A model generated the notes under the pieces. That model had not been told where the DNA came from, searched no databases, and was given only the letters and a program-made list of their open reading frames with translations. The translations under genes and the position numbers were made by a program. DNA of 64,000 nt from NCBI GenBank assembly GCA_022835595.1, contig BQUP01000001.1, forward strand, positions 1,798,001 to 1,862,000, in the 5' to 3' direction. Shown here in pieces: positions 32,393-42,408 of this stretch. Each line of letters opens with the position of its first letter. The first letter of the stretch is position 1. The stretch is from Cystobasidium ongulense (taxonomy: Eukaryota > Basidiomycota > Cystobasidiomycetes > Cystobasidiales > Cystobasidiaceae).

Positions 32393-34540
32393 CTACTTGT
32401 GCGTAAGCAGCTCGTTCTCAGGCTGCGCCATTGATCTGGCGTCCTTTGCAGCCTTGTCCTGGCCTTCTTGTCTGGCTTTCTCTGCCGCCATTTTGCGAGG
32501 ATCCTGTTGTGGGAGAGTGTTCAGATCAACAAGCTTCTATCGTGACTACGGGTAAAATCGTAAGCTTACCATATGTATGTATGCTAAGGGTATACAGCAC
32601 AACGAGAGTGCGCATGTCAACCCAATCTGTATCTTGAAACCGGTCGGAATCCCAAGTGCTTCTAGGATTTGACCAGCTACGATAGGACCGATGAAGGCAG
32701 ACAAGCTAAACGCCATGTTGAAGCCTCCATATACGTGGGATGTCCCCTATCGACGGCAGTGTCAGCTATAACAATGGAGGTGGGTCTAGAGGTCCTTACA
32801 ATGATTCCATTGGAAGAAGATGCAGCATATGCCAGATACACCATGACAGGCTTTTGATGCAGGAGCACTCAGACTGGCATGCTCTTAGTATGGATGCAAA
32901 CGAGCTTACCGCGTTAATGAGGCCAGAGCACACGCCAACAAAGCATAATATGACGATAAAGGCTGGGAGAGGTAAATTGTCTATCATGAGAAGGCATAGG
33001 AAGGGGATGAAGCCAATGCAGCATGTCAAGGACAGGGGACGTGGCCCCCATTTATCTGTCAGATAGCCCTAAATGCACAAGAATGTAGTTAGCGGTGGCA
33101 ATGTATACCACTACTCGCAAGTTCAGAGCGCTCACAGAGAGAGGTGAGCAGCATCCGCCCGGTATTGCTACAGCGAAATAAACTAGACCAGCTGCCGTAG
33201 CATCGAGGCCGTAGCGGTCGTTGAGATGAAGGATGAGAGCCGTATTGTAGAAGCCTTGGAGCCAAATGAAGTCAGGCCAAGCCAGTCGTCGATAGTGTAG
33301 GAGCTTACCCGAGACCATAAAGCCATTGAGGAAGGAGATTAAGAGTCCGGTCAAAGGCTTGACGTTGAAAAGGAGGTAGCCAACAGCCTTGAGAGAGTCG
33401 TATTGGGGGTGTTCAGAATCCTCGTTCTTTTGAGCCTGACGTTCTACAATGTCCTTTTTGGCGGGATCGTTCACTGTAGGTATTTCCGGTTCCGGTGATG
33501 TTTGAATACCCACCACCGTAATATTGCGTTCTTGCGTGAAGGCAGCCTGCTCTGCCGCTGACATCTCTAATTGGACGTCGCCCGATGTCTGTTTCTTCCA
33601 TCTAGCTACTTCGTGTCTCTCAAGAACCGAGACCCGCAAAGTAAAGTCAATCGCAACTAGATATGCTCGAAGTCAGCGGCTGTACTCGACCAAATGGGGA
33701 CAAGCTTACGGAGTATGAGAGCGAATACTGATGGAGCGTACCACCCAAGTTGGCCATATAAAACACCTCCGATCGGTTGTCCAATTGAAGTACCTGCCGC
33801 ACGAACAGTTAGATGGGCGGTTCCTTGTACAGGCAGTATACTGGCACCAACCCAAGGAAAAGCCAATCATGGCCAACCCCATGATTTTGCCTAAGATAGC
33901 ACTATCGCAATTATCGGCGACTATAGATTAAACATTATACGAGTCAATCGATTGCCCTTGGCCTTGCATCGGGCCGAGAGTGCCCCATCTGGCGGCTTCG
34001 GCCAGGGTCATGGAGCGATGTATAAGCCTGGTAAACGGTTTTGACATACCTAAAGCCAGACCTAATGTCCAGATACCAGCTCCGCTTGCACCCTGCAGTA
34101 CTCTACCTGCGACCATCGCAGCATAGTTTGGAACGACCATAAGAATTATGACTCCGACCGCCATCAAAAGCAAAGCGGCCAGGAGCAGATTTCTTTTTGA
34201 ACGACTTCTTGCTCCAAGCCAAACGAACGGAAACGTTGCTATAATGAGACCCGCTGCATACGCTGCTGACAGCCAACCTGTCAAAGATGAAATTTGACCA
34301 TATCCGAGTGTTTCCAGTCGAAATGGAATGGCTGGGGTGAAAAGTGGACTGGCAAAGCCTTTAATGAGCGAAACAATTTTCGTCGTAAGCAAGCCTTGTT
34401 CGTAATACTTACAAGAGGCAGACGTCTGTCAAAAGACCCATTCCTGTGACCGTGGCAATGAAATAAACGGAACTTCGGCGCTCCATGAAAAGAGGCTTCC
34501 TGCCAGACCGACGCCGGCCAGGTAGGAAGGAACCCTTCAT
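32393..34540 (-). CDS. MFS transporter, 12-helix, DHA1/vesicular-amine-transporter-like
   Basis: About nine exons give roughly 500 residues, from ATG 34538-34540 (MKGSFLPGRRRSGRKPLFME) to TAG 32393-32395. TM1 is SSVYFIATVTGMGLLTDVCL leading to PLFTPAIPFRLETLGYGQIS. Then GWLSAAYAAGLIIATFPFVW, VGVIILMVVPNYAAMVAGRV, LQGASGAGIWTLGLAL, IMGLAMIGFSLGTSIGQPIG followed by GVLYGQLGWYAP (motif C region), a central loop of about 100 charged residues, and the second half with GFYNTALILHLNDRYGLDAT, AGLVYFAVAIPGGCCSPLSG, YLTDKWGPRP and GTSHVYGGFNMAFSLSAFIG. The IP-RLE-LG and GxxxGxxLGGxLYxxLG patterns resemble fungal SLC18-like drug/amine exporters. Small exons near 33960-34080 are the least certain. Substrate unknown. 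Confidence 0.78.
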
Positions 34541-34682
34541 AACGGCCAGAGGGCAACGCCTAGCTTCGTAATCTGATAAAAAGGGAGTAATACGGTCGGT
34601 AGGAAGGCAGGAGGTGTCACCCGGCCGGTCCGCGAGACGGGAAATTTCCCCCAGACCTGGGAAGATCCAGCAAAAACATGAA

Positions 34683-34771
34683 GCGACCTACGCAGGACTT
34701 GAACCTGCAGTCTTCCCCTTTCGAACGCTAATAGGAGGGGGATGCCTTAACCATTTGGCTGGATTTTTTAA
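34683..34771 (-). tRNA. tRNA-Arg(CCT)-like sequence with intron, acceptor stem mismatched
   Basis: On the minus strand the D arm is GCCAAATGGTTAAGGC, the anticodon stem is TCCCC/GGGGA, the anticodon loop reads CTCCTA interrupted by about 11 bases after the anticodon (position of a canonical tRNA intron), the short variable loop is AGACT, and the T arm is GCAGGTTCAAGTCCTGC. The CTCCTA...GGGGAAGACTGC portion closely resembles yeast tRNA-Arg(CCT). The 3' acceptor strand would be GTAGGTC, but the 5' side (AAAAATCC) does not pair with it. So the body is tRNA-like while the acceptor stem is broken: it may be a decayed or chimeric copy rather than a working gene. Confidence 0.55.
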
Positions 34772-35312
34772 ACAGTATTAGGATTTTGTTATAGATTTGA
34801 GTTTGCATTTCGGTAATCACTCACCCAGCAGGCCGACGGAATAATCTTGAAAATTGCCCCAAGGCATATAATTATGTATACTGCAGAGTTGCATTGAAGC
34901 GTGCCATTCATGAACAGCCAACGCCTTTTCTAATCTGGACACCTTGCATAATGTAGAGCAGAAAGCATGTGCGAACGTCATATCCGGTCTTCTAGACACT
35001 GAATCGATGATGTAGGGTCGGGGAGTCGTAGGCACGACCTTGCAGTTCCGAGCCCCCACATGCTTCATCTAGAAAAGGTGCAGAGCCTGTGCATAAAAGA
35101 GGCTTGGCCCCAACGGTCCAAGCGTCTCAGTTCACGCGATGCATTGCAGAATACTATGCGAGGCAGCTCATTTGCCGGCCTAAAGCTGTGAAATGGCATA
35201 GCAACCAGGCTTCTGTACCGGTGTAGTGAATAGCTGTCGTACAATTTACTTTTCCTTGGCCTCCGGCAGCTGTGACGGCGTCCGAGAGGACTTGCATAGA
35301 TCGGGAAGCTAA

Positions 35313-35522
35313 AGCCCACCGCCTGCAAGGCCATCTATAGACGCTGGTAGATCTGCTTCTACAGATTGGCCTCTGTCGAGCTTCTGTAAACCTCTTGCAA
35401 ACCTTTCTGGCGCAGACGATAGCGCCAGAACGGCTTGCAGGAGCTTTGCAGAAGCTGTACAGCTGCCCCTCTGCAGAAGCAGATTTACAGCCGCTTGTAG
35501 ATCGCCTTGCAGGCGGTGGGCT
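35313..35522. repeat. Foldback (MITE-like) element 1
   Basis: About 210 bases whose two halves are imperfect reverse complements along their whole length. The ends are AGCCCACCGCCTGCAAGGC on the left and its exact complement on the right, the arms are about 100 bases, and the centre is CTGGCGC-AGACGATA-GCGCCAG. The arms share ATCTGCTTCT, GCTTCTG and TTCTGGCGC blocks. It would fold into one long hairpin. No transposase is encoded. A clear target-site duplication was not found. Confidence 0.75.
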
Positions 35523-35895
35523 GGAGACTTCATAGCTATACCGCACCGTTAGACAGGCCGTCGCAGAGCAATCCTCGGAAGCAAGTTGAGAGTCCTGGTT
35601 TTCGAGGCATACTCTTGCACATGAATGTATGTATCATACAGTGCTTTCCTAACCAATGTTGATGTACAGTAATATTGCACCTCATACCAGGCATGTTCCT
35701 TTGTATACCTCAAAAATTGTTTCCAGGAAACCACCTCTAGAGCTTTCGGACTTGCTATCTTCGGTATCATCCAAGTCCCAACCGACCGGATAGTTCATAA
35801 CAGCGAAGCCTCCGTCTGACACGAAGCGTCTACTCAAGAGTAGTCTGGTGGCCGCGGGCAGATTCTCGACTTGGCCACTGTACGATCTCTGATCT

Positions 35896-36060
35896 GTCAA
35901 CGTTTACGGATCTAGCCCTACAGGGGGGCATCTGTAGAGCGTCTGCCGCAAGATGTTTCCAGATCTGACTTTTGTGCGGGCAAAAGGACAGATCTTCTTG
36001 CAGATGCTCTACAGAGCCCCTCCCACCCCCTTGTAGAGGTAGATCTGCAAGCGTTTGTGC
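35896..36060. repeat. Foldback (MITE-like) element 2
   Basis: About 165 bases forming a second imperfect palindrome: left arm AACGTTTACGGATCTAGCCC then TACAGGGGGGCATCTGTAGA, right arm the complement of AACGCTTGCAGATCTACCTC then TACAAGGGGG...CTGTAGAGCATCTGC. The core arms CTGTAGAGC[G/A]TCTGC are nearly exact. Base vocabulary (AGATCTGC, CTACAGA, GTAGAG) is shared with element 1, so they may belong to one family. No coding capacity. Confidence 0.65.
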
Positions 36061-36358
36061 AGGTAAGTCGCGTTACCCGCTGTGATCTGCATGAGTATAG
36101 CTGACCGTTTTGGGGATCAAAGAAGTTTGTGTCTCGGCTAGCTTTCTCGTCTATTGCCTGCCCGATCCGCACTCCAGGCCTCAATGGGGATCGCGATGTA
36201 AGCAGAGTCTTCTTAGTCGAAGTTTGAATGGATCAAACGGCATCACTGTCTTGCTCTAGAGTATTGATTCGCTCGTTGCTCGCTTGATTAGTTGTCCATC
36301 ATGAACCTACGTCCTCGTCTTCATTTTTTGAATACAATATGGCGCATAATGGGTGCAC

Positions 36359-37569
36359 TCATTCTTGCTTGAAAGGTGCGATCCTCCAGCTGCCCTCCAA
36401 GCTTTTGGGCATAAGAGACACCTCTTCGAACCCTCCAGCAGCATTTACACCGGCTTCTGTTGGCGCGGGCGATGCTTGTCGGGTAATGTTTGTCTCGAGG
36501 CCTCTCTCCAGCATTTCTAATCGTAGTAGGGCGAGACCGATGTATACCTCTTTCGGCTCTTCGCTAGAAGTGACCTTGATCAGGCTATGCACGCGTCCTG
36601 CAGATCTTGGGCGTCGTGGTCCACTTTCGTCCGCCTGCGGTAGCGGTTTGATATCTGCCTCGAAGACGGGTGGTACCTCTTCGACATTTGTTACTGTCTG
36701 CCAGTCTATGGGTAGGAGGCTTCCTGGCTGAGCTTCTTCAGGTTTGAACAGCCTCACTGGCATGATGCGTTTGCGAATGACGCCAGTATGATGCGTTCTT
36801 GCCGTTAGTTCTTGACCAATGTAGCAGCCTTTCCGGTAGTCGACTGTAGCGGAACGTCAGCGTACTCCGTTGTATATGTATGTTGTACCTCCTTACCAGC
36901 GCCCATAACGTCCATATTACTTTCCAAAGGCAAAGATTGATTTGGTATTAAATCAGTCGGAGCCTCCGGAACATTCGCTATATAGCGCAGCAGCGTGTGG
37001 AGAGAAGGGGTAGCCGACTGAAATCCAGAACCCTGTATTGAAGCCACCGATGACGGAGGGAGCAGCAATCTGTACCCCATCCTCGTATTCCTAGTGTCTT
37101 TCCACCATTTACCGGCGTGCTTCTGACTAAGCTCTGCCAATTCCTGTTCCACCGATGTCGCGCCTGGCGTCTCATCTGAGTCACGCCTGGACGCTTTTAA
37201 AGGGTCTGGAAAAATAGCCCATAATCTCCATTCATCGCTAGCTTCTCTTGCTTTTACTTTGCTTCTAAGGATGTATCGCTTGATCGATTTGAGGAGTGGA
37301 GGATCTGTGACGTTCTTTGGGTAGTCAATCAGATATTCGGCTTTGTCTGCTTGTTGAGGAGGTAGGATAAAGGTATCATGCAGCACGCGACCGGGTGCAC
37401 TGAGGAAGCCAGCGTATACTGAAGGTGTTGCTGATGTAGATGCATGATGGGTGTTTAGGATGTCATTCGTTACGAGGCCTTGCAAGAACTTAGGAGCGTC
37501 CGTTCCTGTCAAAGCGAGCACTGAACGTGTAGATGCCAACGGTGCGATGAAGTATGGTATGCGCTGCAT
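36359..37569 (-). CDS. IBA57: Iron-sulfur cluster assembly factor IBA57, mitochondrial
   Basis: Folate-binding GcvT-like protein that works with ISCA proteins in mitochondria to make 4Fe-4S clusters for aconitase and lipoate synthase. Two exons give about 385 residues. The N-terminal half has the family phrase [18 protein letters not shown] and [20 protein letters not shown]. After a 50-base intron comes the signature [20 protein letters not shown] followed by [10 protein letters not shown]. The C-terminal barrel is [13 protein letters not shown] with APFKQE at the end, stop at 36359. Start taken at ATG 37567-37569 ([18 protein letters not shown]); the longer open frame upstream begins without ATG. 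A classical cleavable presequence is short or absent in this model, so an upstream exon is possible. Product would feed LEU1-type and other Fe-S enzymes. Confidence 0.87.
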
Positions 37570-37696
37570 GCTTGAACGAACAAGGTCCGATAGAGTTGGT
37601 GTCTGCTCGAACAGCAAGCGGACGAAAGCTACAGGTCGCGGCTCTCTTTTCGATCAATCGCATCTCTCAAGAAGAAGAAGTAACAAGCCTGGCCAC
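37570..37696. promoter_or_regulatory. 127-base bidirectional promoter IBA57/ARP4
   Basis: The two ATGs face away from each other with only 127 bases between them, so both core promoters must share this interval. A CTTCTTCTTCTT pyrimidine repeat on the minus strand (GAAGAAGAAG on plus, about 37670-37680) lies near the ARP4 side. Confidence 0.55.
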
Positions 37697-39286
37697 ATGG
37701 TCGTCTACGGTGGAGGTACGTGGATGCAGAAGGTCTTCTTATGCCTGAACTTAGCTTATGCGCTTGCCGTCCCCAGATGAAGTCTCGGCCGTCGTGCTGG
37801 ATGTAGGCACCCAGACCACACGAGCAGGGTGAGTGAAACACGGGACCTAGACACTACAGAGATCCAGAGGGACTGTCTTGACACTCGTTTCCCTCCCAGA
37901 TACGCAGGCGAAGACTCACCTCGCGCTGTTGTGCCTACCTCTTATGGCTACATTGAGGGCGAAGGAGAATCGGCGGGACAGTACTGTATTGGAGACGCAG
38001 CAGGACCTAGCGTCTACAGACCAGGCCAGACAGTGCACAACCCAGTACGAGATGGAGTCATAGAGGATTGGTCGGCTATGGAGAGAGTACTGGAGCACAC
38101 CATCAAGTAGGCTAGGAGAGACTTCACGTGGTGCAGAAGCCGAAGGTCAAGAAATACAACTGACGCGGGTTCTAATTGCCCTTCAACAGAAGCCAGCTAC
38201 GTCTGGACAGCTTGGAAGAGCATCCAGTACTCATCTCAGAAAGCACATGGCAAAGCAAAGAGAACAGAGAAAGACTGCTCGAATTGGCATTCGAAGGATG
38301 GGGAGCGCCAGCATATTATACAGTCGACAAGAATGTGTTGACAGCTTTCTCGGTTGGCAAAGGCACAGCAATGGTGCTGGATGTAGGGGAGGAGGTAACG
38401 TCGTGTATGCCCATATACGATGGTTTCGTAATCCGAAAAGGTAAGTTTATTGTTTCCCAAAGAATGTGTGCAAGCGATGCTGACGATTTGCCAAATGGAT
38501 ACAGCAATTCACAAATCACCCATCGGAGGATCATTGATGACAAACTACTTAGCTAGTATGCTCAAATCTGGCGTTCCACCTGTCGAGATTCGACCACATT
38601 ATCTCGTCAAAGAACGTATAGCCGTGCCACCAAATACGCCTCCACGCTCAGTACTTCGCGAAGACCGCTTGACAGGAGCTAGTGAATCATTTGCACGATA
38701 TGCGCAGTCACAAGTGCTGCACAACTTCAAAGAGTCTATCTTACAGACCTTTGAAGGGCCGTACGACGACAATCAAGGGTCGGTCAGACCTGGAAGAGCC
38801 TTTGAGTTCCCAGATGGCTACAATGCGACCTTCGGAACCGTTCGATATCGTGTACCAGAAGTTATGTTCAATCCGACAGGCATCTTACCGCAAGAATTCC
38901 TCAACCTGCCTGCTCCTGCTACCCAAAATTCGGTCATTCCAACACCATCATTGCGCGAAGCCAAGTCGGTGCAACAGCTCATAGCCAGCTCTCTCCAACT
39001 TCAAGATCCAGACCTTCATCCTACCCTCCTCTCCAACATTGTGGTAGTAGGAGGACCTACGTTGACGCCGGGCTTCTTGGATCGCTTGCAGAACGAGCTT
39101 ATGCGCATGCCACTAGGCAATGCGAAACCCAAAATTGAAGCTCCAGGCACGCTTGTTGGTCGTAAGTACTCTAGTTGGCTTGGAGGCAGCATATTGGCGA
39201 GCTTGGGTACATTCCACCAGCTGTGGGTAGGAAGAGAGGAGTATATGGAATCGGGCAAGAGCGTCATCAATAGGAAGACAAGGTAG
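37697..39286 (+). CDS. ARP4: Actin-related protein Arp4
   Basis: Nuclear actin-related protein shared by the NuA4 acetyltransferase and the SWR1 and INO80 remodellers. Five exons give about 440 residues. Exon 1 (ATG 37697, MVVYGG) and exon 2 (DEVSAVVLDVGTQTTRAG) join to YAGEDSPRAVVPTSYGYI, matching the Arp4/BAF53 N-terminus. Further landmarks: RDGVIEDWSAMERVLEHTIK, HPVLISESTWQSKENRERLL, TVDKNVLTAFSVGKGTAMVL then DVGEEVTSCMPIYDGFVIRK, HKSPIGGSLMTNYLASML, and the C-terminal ILPQEF...NIVVVGGPTLTPGFLDRLQ and SSWLGGSILASLGTFHQLWV. The ELAFE-type and WxxxEYxE ends fit Arp4 rather than conventional actin. Divergent from IBA57. Confidence 0.92.
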
Positions 39287-39542
39287 AAGTACGTCTCTAC
39301 AGTATTGTAAAATAGAAGGATGACTATATTTTGGTTCTGCATGTGAAATGCACTTAAAGATACCTGTTTGGGACAATCATACATTCAGAGTCGTGTTGAC
39401 GAGACTTTGCAGCCAGTGGCACTTCTTCGGAAGGCATCGGTTATTCCTCACGTGTCCTGCTTGTTCTCAGCCCGAGTCGACACCAGTTTACTCCACATTA
39501 CAAAGACCTCTCTAGCCCTGCTATCGCCTTCAATCATCCAGC

Positions 39543-39866
39543 ATGTCTTGCAACAATCTCCGAAACGAGTTCATCGACTGTGTTATGCGATCCGACTGTG
39601 TGATGCGAAAAGGCCACACACCACAAGAGTGCATCAAGACGCACACCGACACTCTGCCAGAGCCATGCCAGCACCTGCGCGTGGCCTTCTTCGAGTGCAA
39701 GCGAGGAATGGTGAGTGGCATGCCCTAACAGCAGCTTCGGATTCGAGTTTTTGCTGAAGTCTGCGATTGCACGATCTAGCTCGACATGAGAAAACGCTTC
39801 CGTGGGTTGGATCCTGGCACGCTCAAGGCCAAGGCTGCTCAAGAAGAACGAGTCGATGTGCGATAA
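39543..39866 (+). CDS. PET191: Cytochrome c oxidase assembly factor Pet191/COA5
   Basis: Twin-CX9C protein of the mitochondrial intermembrane space needed for complex IV assembly. Two exons give 85 or so residues: MSCNNLRNEFIDCVMRSDCV, MRKGHTPQECIKTHTDTLPE, PCQHLRVAFFECKRGM, then after a 60-base intron LDMRKRFRGLDPGTLKAKAA and a short acidic/basic tail ending at TAA 39864-39866. The SDCVM-KG-TPQEC and FFECKRGMLDMR-RFRG phrases are diagnostic. Cysteines are spaced as expected for two disulfide-linked helices imported by Mia40. It lies in the same orientation as ARP4. Confidence 0.93.
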
Positions 39867-40344
39867 ACCCAAAAAGTGCTACAGACTCTGCAAGCTTCTG
39901 TGGCCTTGCTCAGGCGGTCTCCCTGCGACATGAGTTGCTCGAGCGATCGTTTGCTGTAAATCAAGATCAGAGGTCACGACCGTAACGAGGACGGCCAGCG
40001 TCGCACGTCAGCGAGCACGCAAAAGTCAAGGTATCCGCAAGACCACACCCCACTCAAACCAAGCACGCAACTCCATCGCGTCAAGAACAACTCCGCGCAA
40101 CATTGCCGACAGTATCGAAGCAGCGGCATGCCCAGACACTGTCTAGTAATCTTGTTGACATTACAGCCAGAAGCATCAGTAGCCACTTCACAAAAATCAA
40201 CACTATCCCAGTCCTTGGACGTTACAGGCCCAAATAACGTGTAGCAAGCTTGCTTTTACGGTCCGCATTGAGCGACAATGTACATCTCAAAAGAAGTCAA
40301 GCCCTCTCGAGGATGTGAACAATTAGGTTTCATTGATCTGGATC
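39867..40344. other. Convergent 3' intergenic region
   Basis: 478 bases between the ends of PET191 and the first DPBB gene. Nothing recognisable. Confidence 0.45.
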
Positions 40345-41710
40345 TCAACTCATCACGAAGTTGGTACCTTTTTGTGCCCGCTCATCCATGTTCTCCCAGT
40401 CCGCCTCGAAGTCTTCGGGAATCGATACTTTAGGCGGTTTCTTGGCAGGAGATACCTCCATCGGTTGATTCTGCTTGGCAGTGCTTTTCTTCGGCGACGC
40501 TTTCTTTGATGGCTTCTTGGGATTCTGCTTCTTCTTCTCCTTCTTCAGGTTTCCCTGTTTTTGCTGTTTTTGCTGCTTATGCTCTACGTTCTTCGATGTG
40601 TGCGTCGAAGCGGCCTCGACGTGCGTTTTGCTGGGTTTCACAGCTCTAGCAGAAGTTGCCGTAGGTTGCGGTCTCTTTACTGCTGCCGCAAGCCCTTTGA
40701 CAGCCTTTTGTTCGCTCGTAGCGGAAGTCCCAGCTGCCAACGGATTGCCTTTAACATCCCAAATCTGATTGCTGGTCAGCTCCCCTGTAGAACCCTAGAG
40801 TCAGCAAGCATACCCATGTTGAGGGTACAAGCTCGTCAACTCACAAGTCAATCCATTGAGCCGACCAGCGTGGCAGTTTTCCTCTCCGACGATCTGGCCG
40901 AAGACCGTAGAGGAAAAATCGAGACCGCCCTGTTCAAATAATAAATGAAGAGCGTAAGCCCAATAAGACTGAGCATTTGGGCGACGACCTAGTCTGCACT
41001 TCGAAAGGGATGCAAAAGATACTCACATTACCATCACAAGCCACACACCCATCCCATGCTATCAAACCGCTGACCGTCTTGCCATTGAAATGGGCTATAA
41101 TCTCTTTACCGCAATACTCTTCAGTACGACCCTTCAACATTTTAAGCGGCAAAGCGACTATCAGATTAGTCTTGCGCTGCTCAAGGGTCTTTGGGTTCTG
41201 CCACGGCTCGCACATGGCTATGCCTTTCATCTCTGCATATTCTTTGACCCCCTGACAATTCGCAATGCAAAGATAGAATCAGTAAGGTGCGACACGAGGC
41301 AAGCACAATCTTCACCGACATTGACGGACCCGCAGTGGCCTTACAAACCACGGAAGCGTAAGTGACGGCAATTGCTGTCAGCCTTCCTGTTTCCATCTCG
41401 TGCCGGAGAGAGGCTTGATATGATGCTCACCTGGACCTTGCTTCTCATAGTAAAAAGTAGCCTGACCAGCGCCTTCGAGCAAGACTGTCTTCTTCAACTT
41501 TCTGTTTGCTAACCGTCTAGCCGCAAGCTTGTGTACCTGCACTGGTATTGGCCGCCTGCCGAAAGGGCTATGCTTCCTGTAGTGGCGGTGGTGTATATTC
41601 AGGCTTTTCGAAGACTTATCACTCTGAACAGACGTGGAAAGCTCAGATGCTTCAGCATGCCAGCTCAAGGTGAGAAATACGAGCATGTGTAGTATTGATA
41701 TAGTCAGCAT
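40345..41710 (-). CDS. Secreted DPBB (RlpA/barwin-like) protein with Lys-rich tail
   Basis: Predicted extracellular protein with a double-psi beta-barrel of the RlpA/expansin-like type. Exons from ATG 41708-41710: signal peptide MLTISILHMLVFLTLSWHAE, a basic His/Arg/Lys-rich propeptide-like region, then GQATFYYEKQGPGHCGS, MKGIAMCEPWQNPKTLEQRK, YCGKEIIAHFNGKTVSGLIA followed by WDGCVACDGN, and GLDFSSTVFGQIVGEENCHA. After WELTSNQIWDVKGNPLA the C-terminus becomes very Lys/Pro/Ala-rich (KKEKKKQNPKKPSKKASPKK) and ends acidic (EDFEADWENMDERAQKG). Total about 340 residues. It is a paralog of the next gene to the right; both share exon borders and the WE-TSNQ-WD-KGN phrase, but the tails are unrelated. 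Binding or lytic activity is unknown. Confidence 0.72.
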
Positions 41711-42408
41711 GTCCAGGTGTCTTGTTTCGTTTACATGCCAGTAGCCTTTCTATCCAATTTTGGTGTAGCGTTACTGGTAGTGGCGGGTGCAGGCGACTGA
41801 TACTCGCCTATAACAACAAGTAGTGTGATTCTCTTGTACAGGAGAACCTTATAATTGAAGGCTGGCGTATTATGCAAATGACTGTATTAAAGAGTGGTTT
41901 AATGGAGGAGAGGCAACAGTGATCCAGCTAGTTCCGGGAATGCACATGGCTGCATAGCCAAGAAGCTGTGCAACAACGAAACTACAGGCAGTGCTGGGGC
42001 TAAGCTCAAAAAGCTGAACTTTTACCTGACGGGGACCGAGGCAAAGGATTTGGCTAATTGAAATTACCGTAGAGGCAGAGTAAGCGGAGCGAGGTAATGA
42101 TCAGGTATCATAAGCCATAGAATCAATTGTCCTGCATTACGAGTGTTTTGTCTCAAAACAGCAAAGGAGAGTACCCTGCTCTCCAAGTAGAAAAAGGTAA
42201 CAAAAGTCTAGAAATGATGAAAGGAGAAAGAGAGAACCAGTCTCTTGAGAAAGACCCTTTTCAAGACTACTAAGCGCTGAATGCTTGAAGAAGCGGTGAT
42301 GCCCGAAGTGAAGAAGCCGAAGTCGCAGAGCGAAAGGAGAGGGTTTGGGGGGAATGTAGTACACTAGGATCCTGTAGAGCCCGGGGAGAAAGCTTTGATC
42401 TTGCAAGT
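41711..42408. other. Intergenic region between the DPBB paralogs
   Basis: About 700 bases holding the promoter of the left DPBB gene and the 3' flank of the right one. No repeat shared between the flanks was noticed. Confidence 0.4.

Larger units (their letters stand above)
34541..36358. other. Gene-free island with tRNA-like sequence and two foldback repeats
   Basis: 1.8 kb between the MFS and IBA57 genes. It contains a tRNA-Arg-like sequence (34683-34771) and two imperfect palindromes (35313-35522 and 35896-36060), annotated separately. Open frames here follow the repeats and have no recognisable domain. The 35523-35895 stretch between the palindromes has no support as a gene. Confidence 0.6.

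Noticed and set aside
35154-35546. 130-codon minus-strand Arg/Ser/Cys-rich frame
   Set aside because: It is formed by the foldback element and its flank; frames through palindromes are not evidence of a gene.
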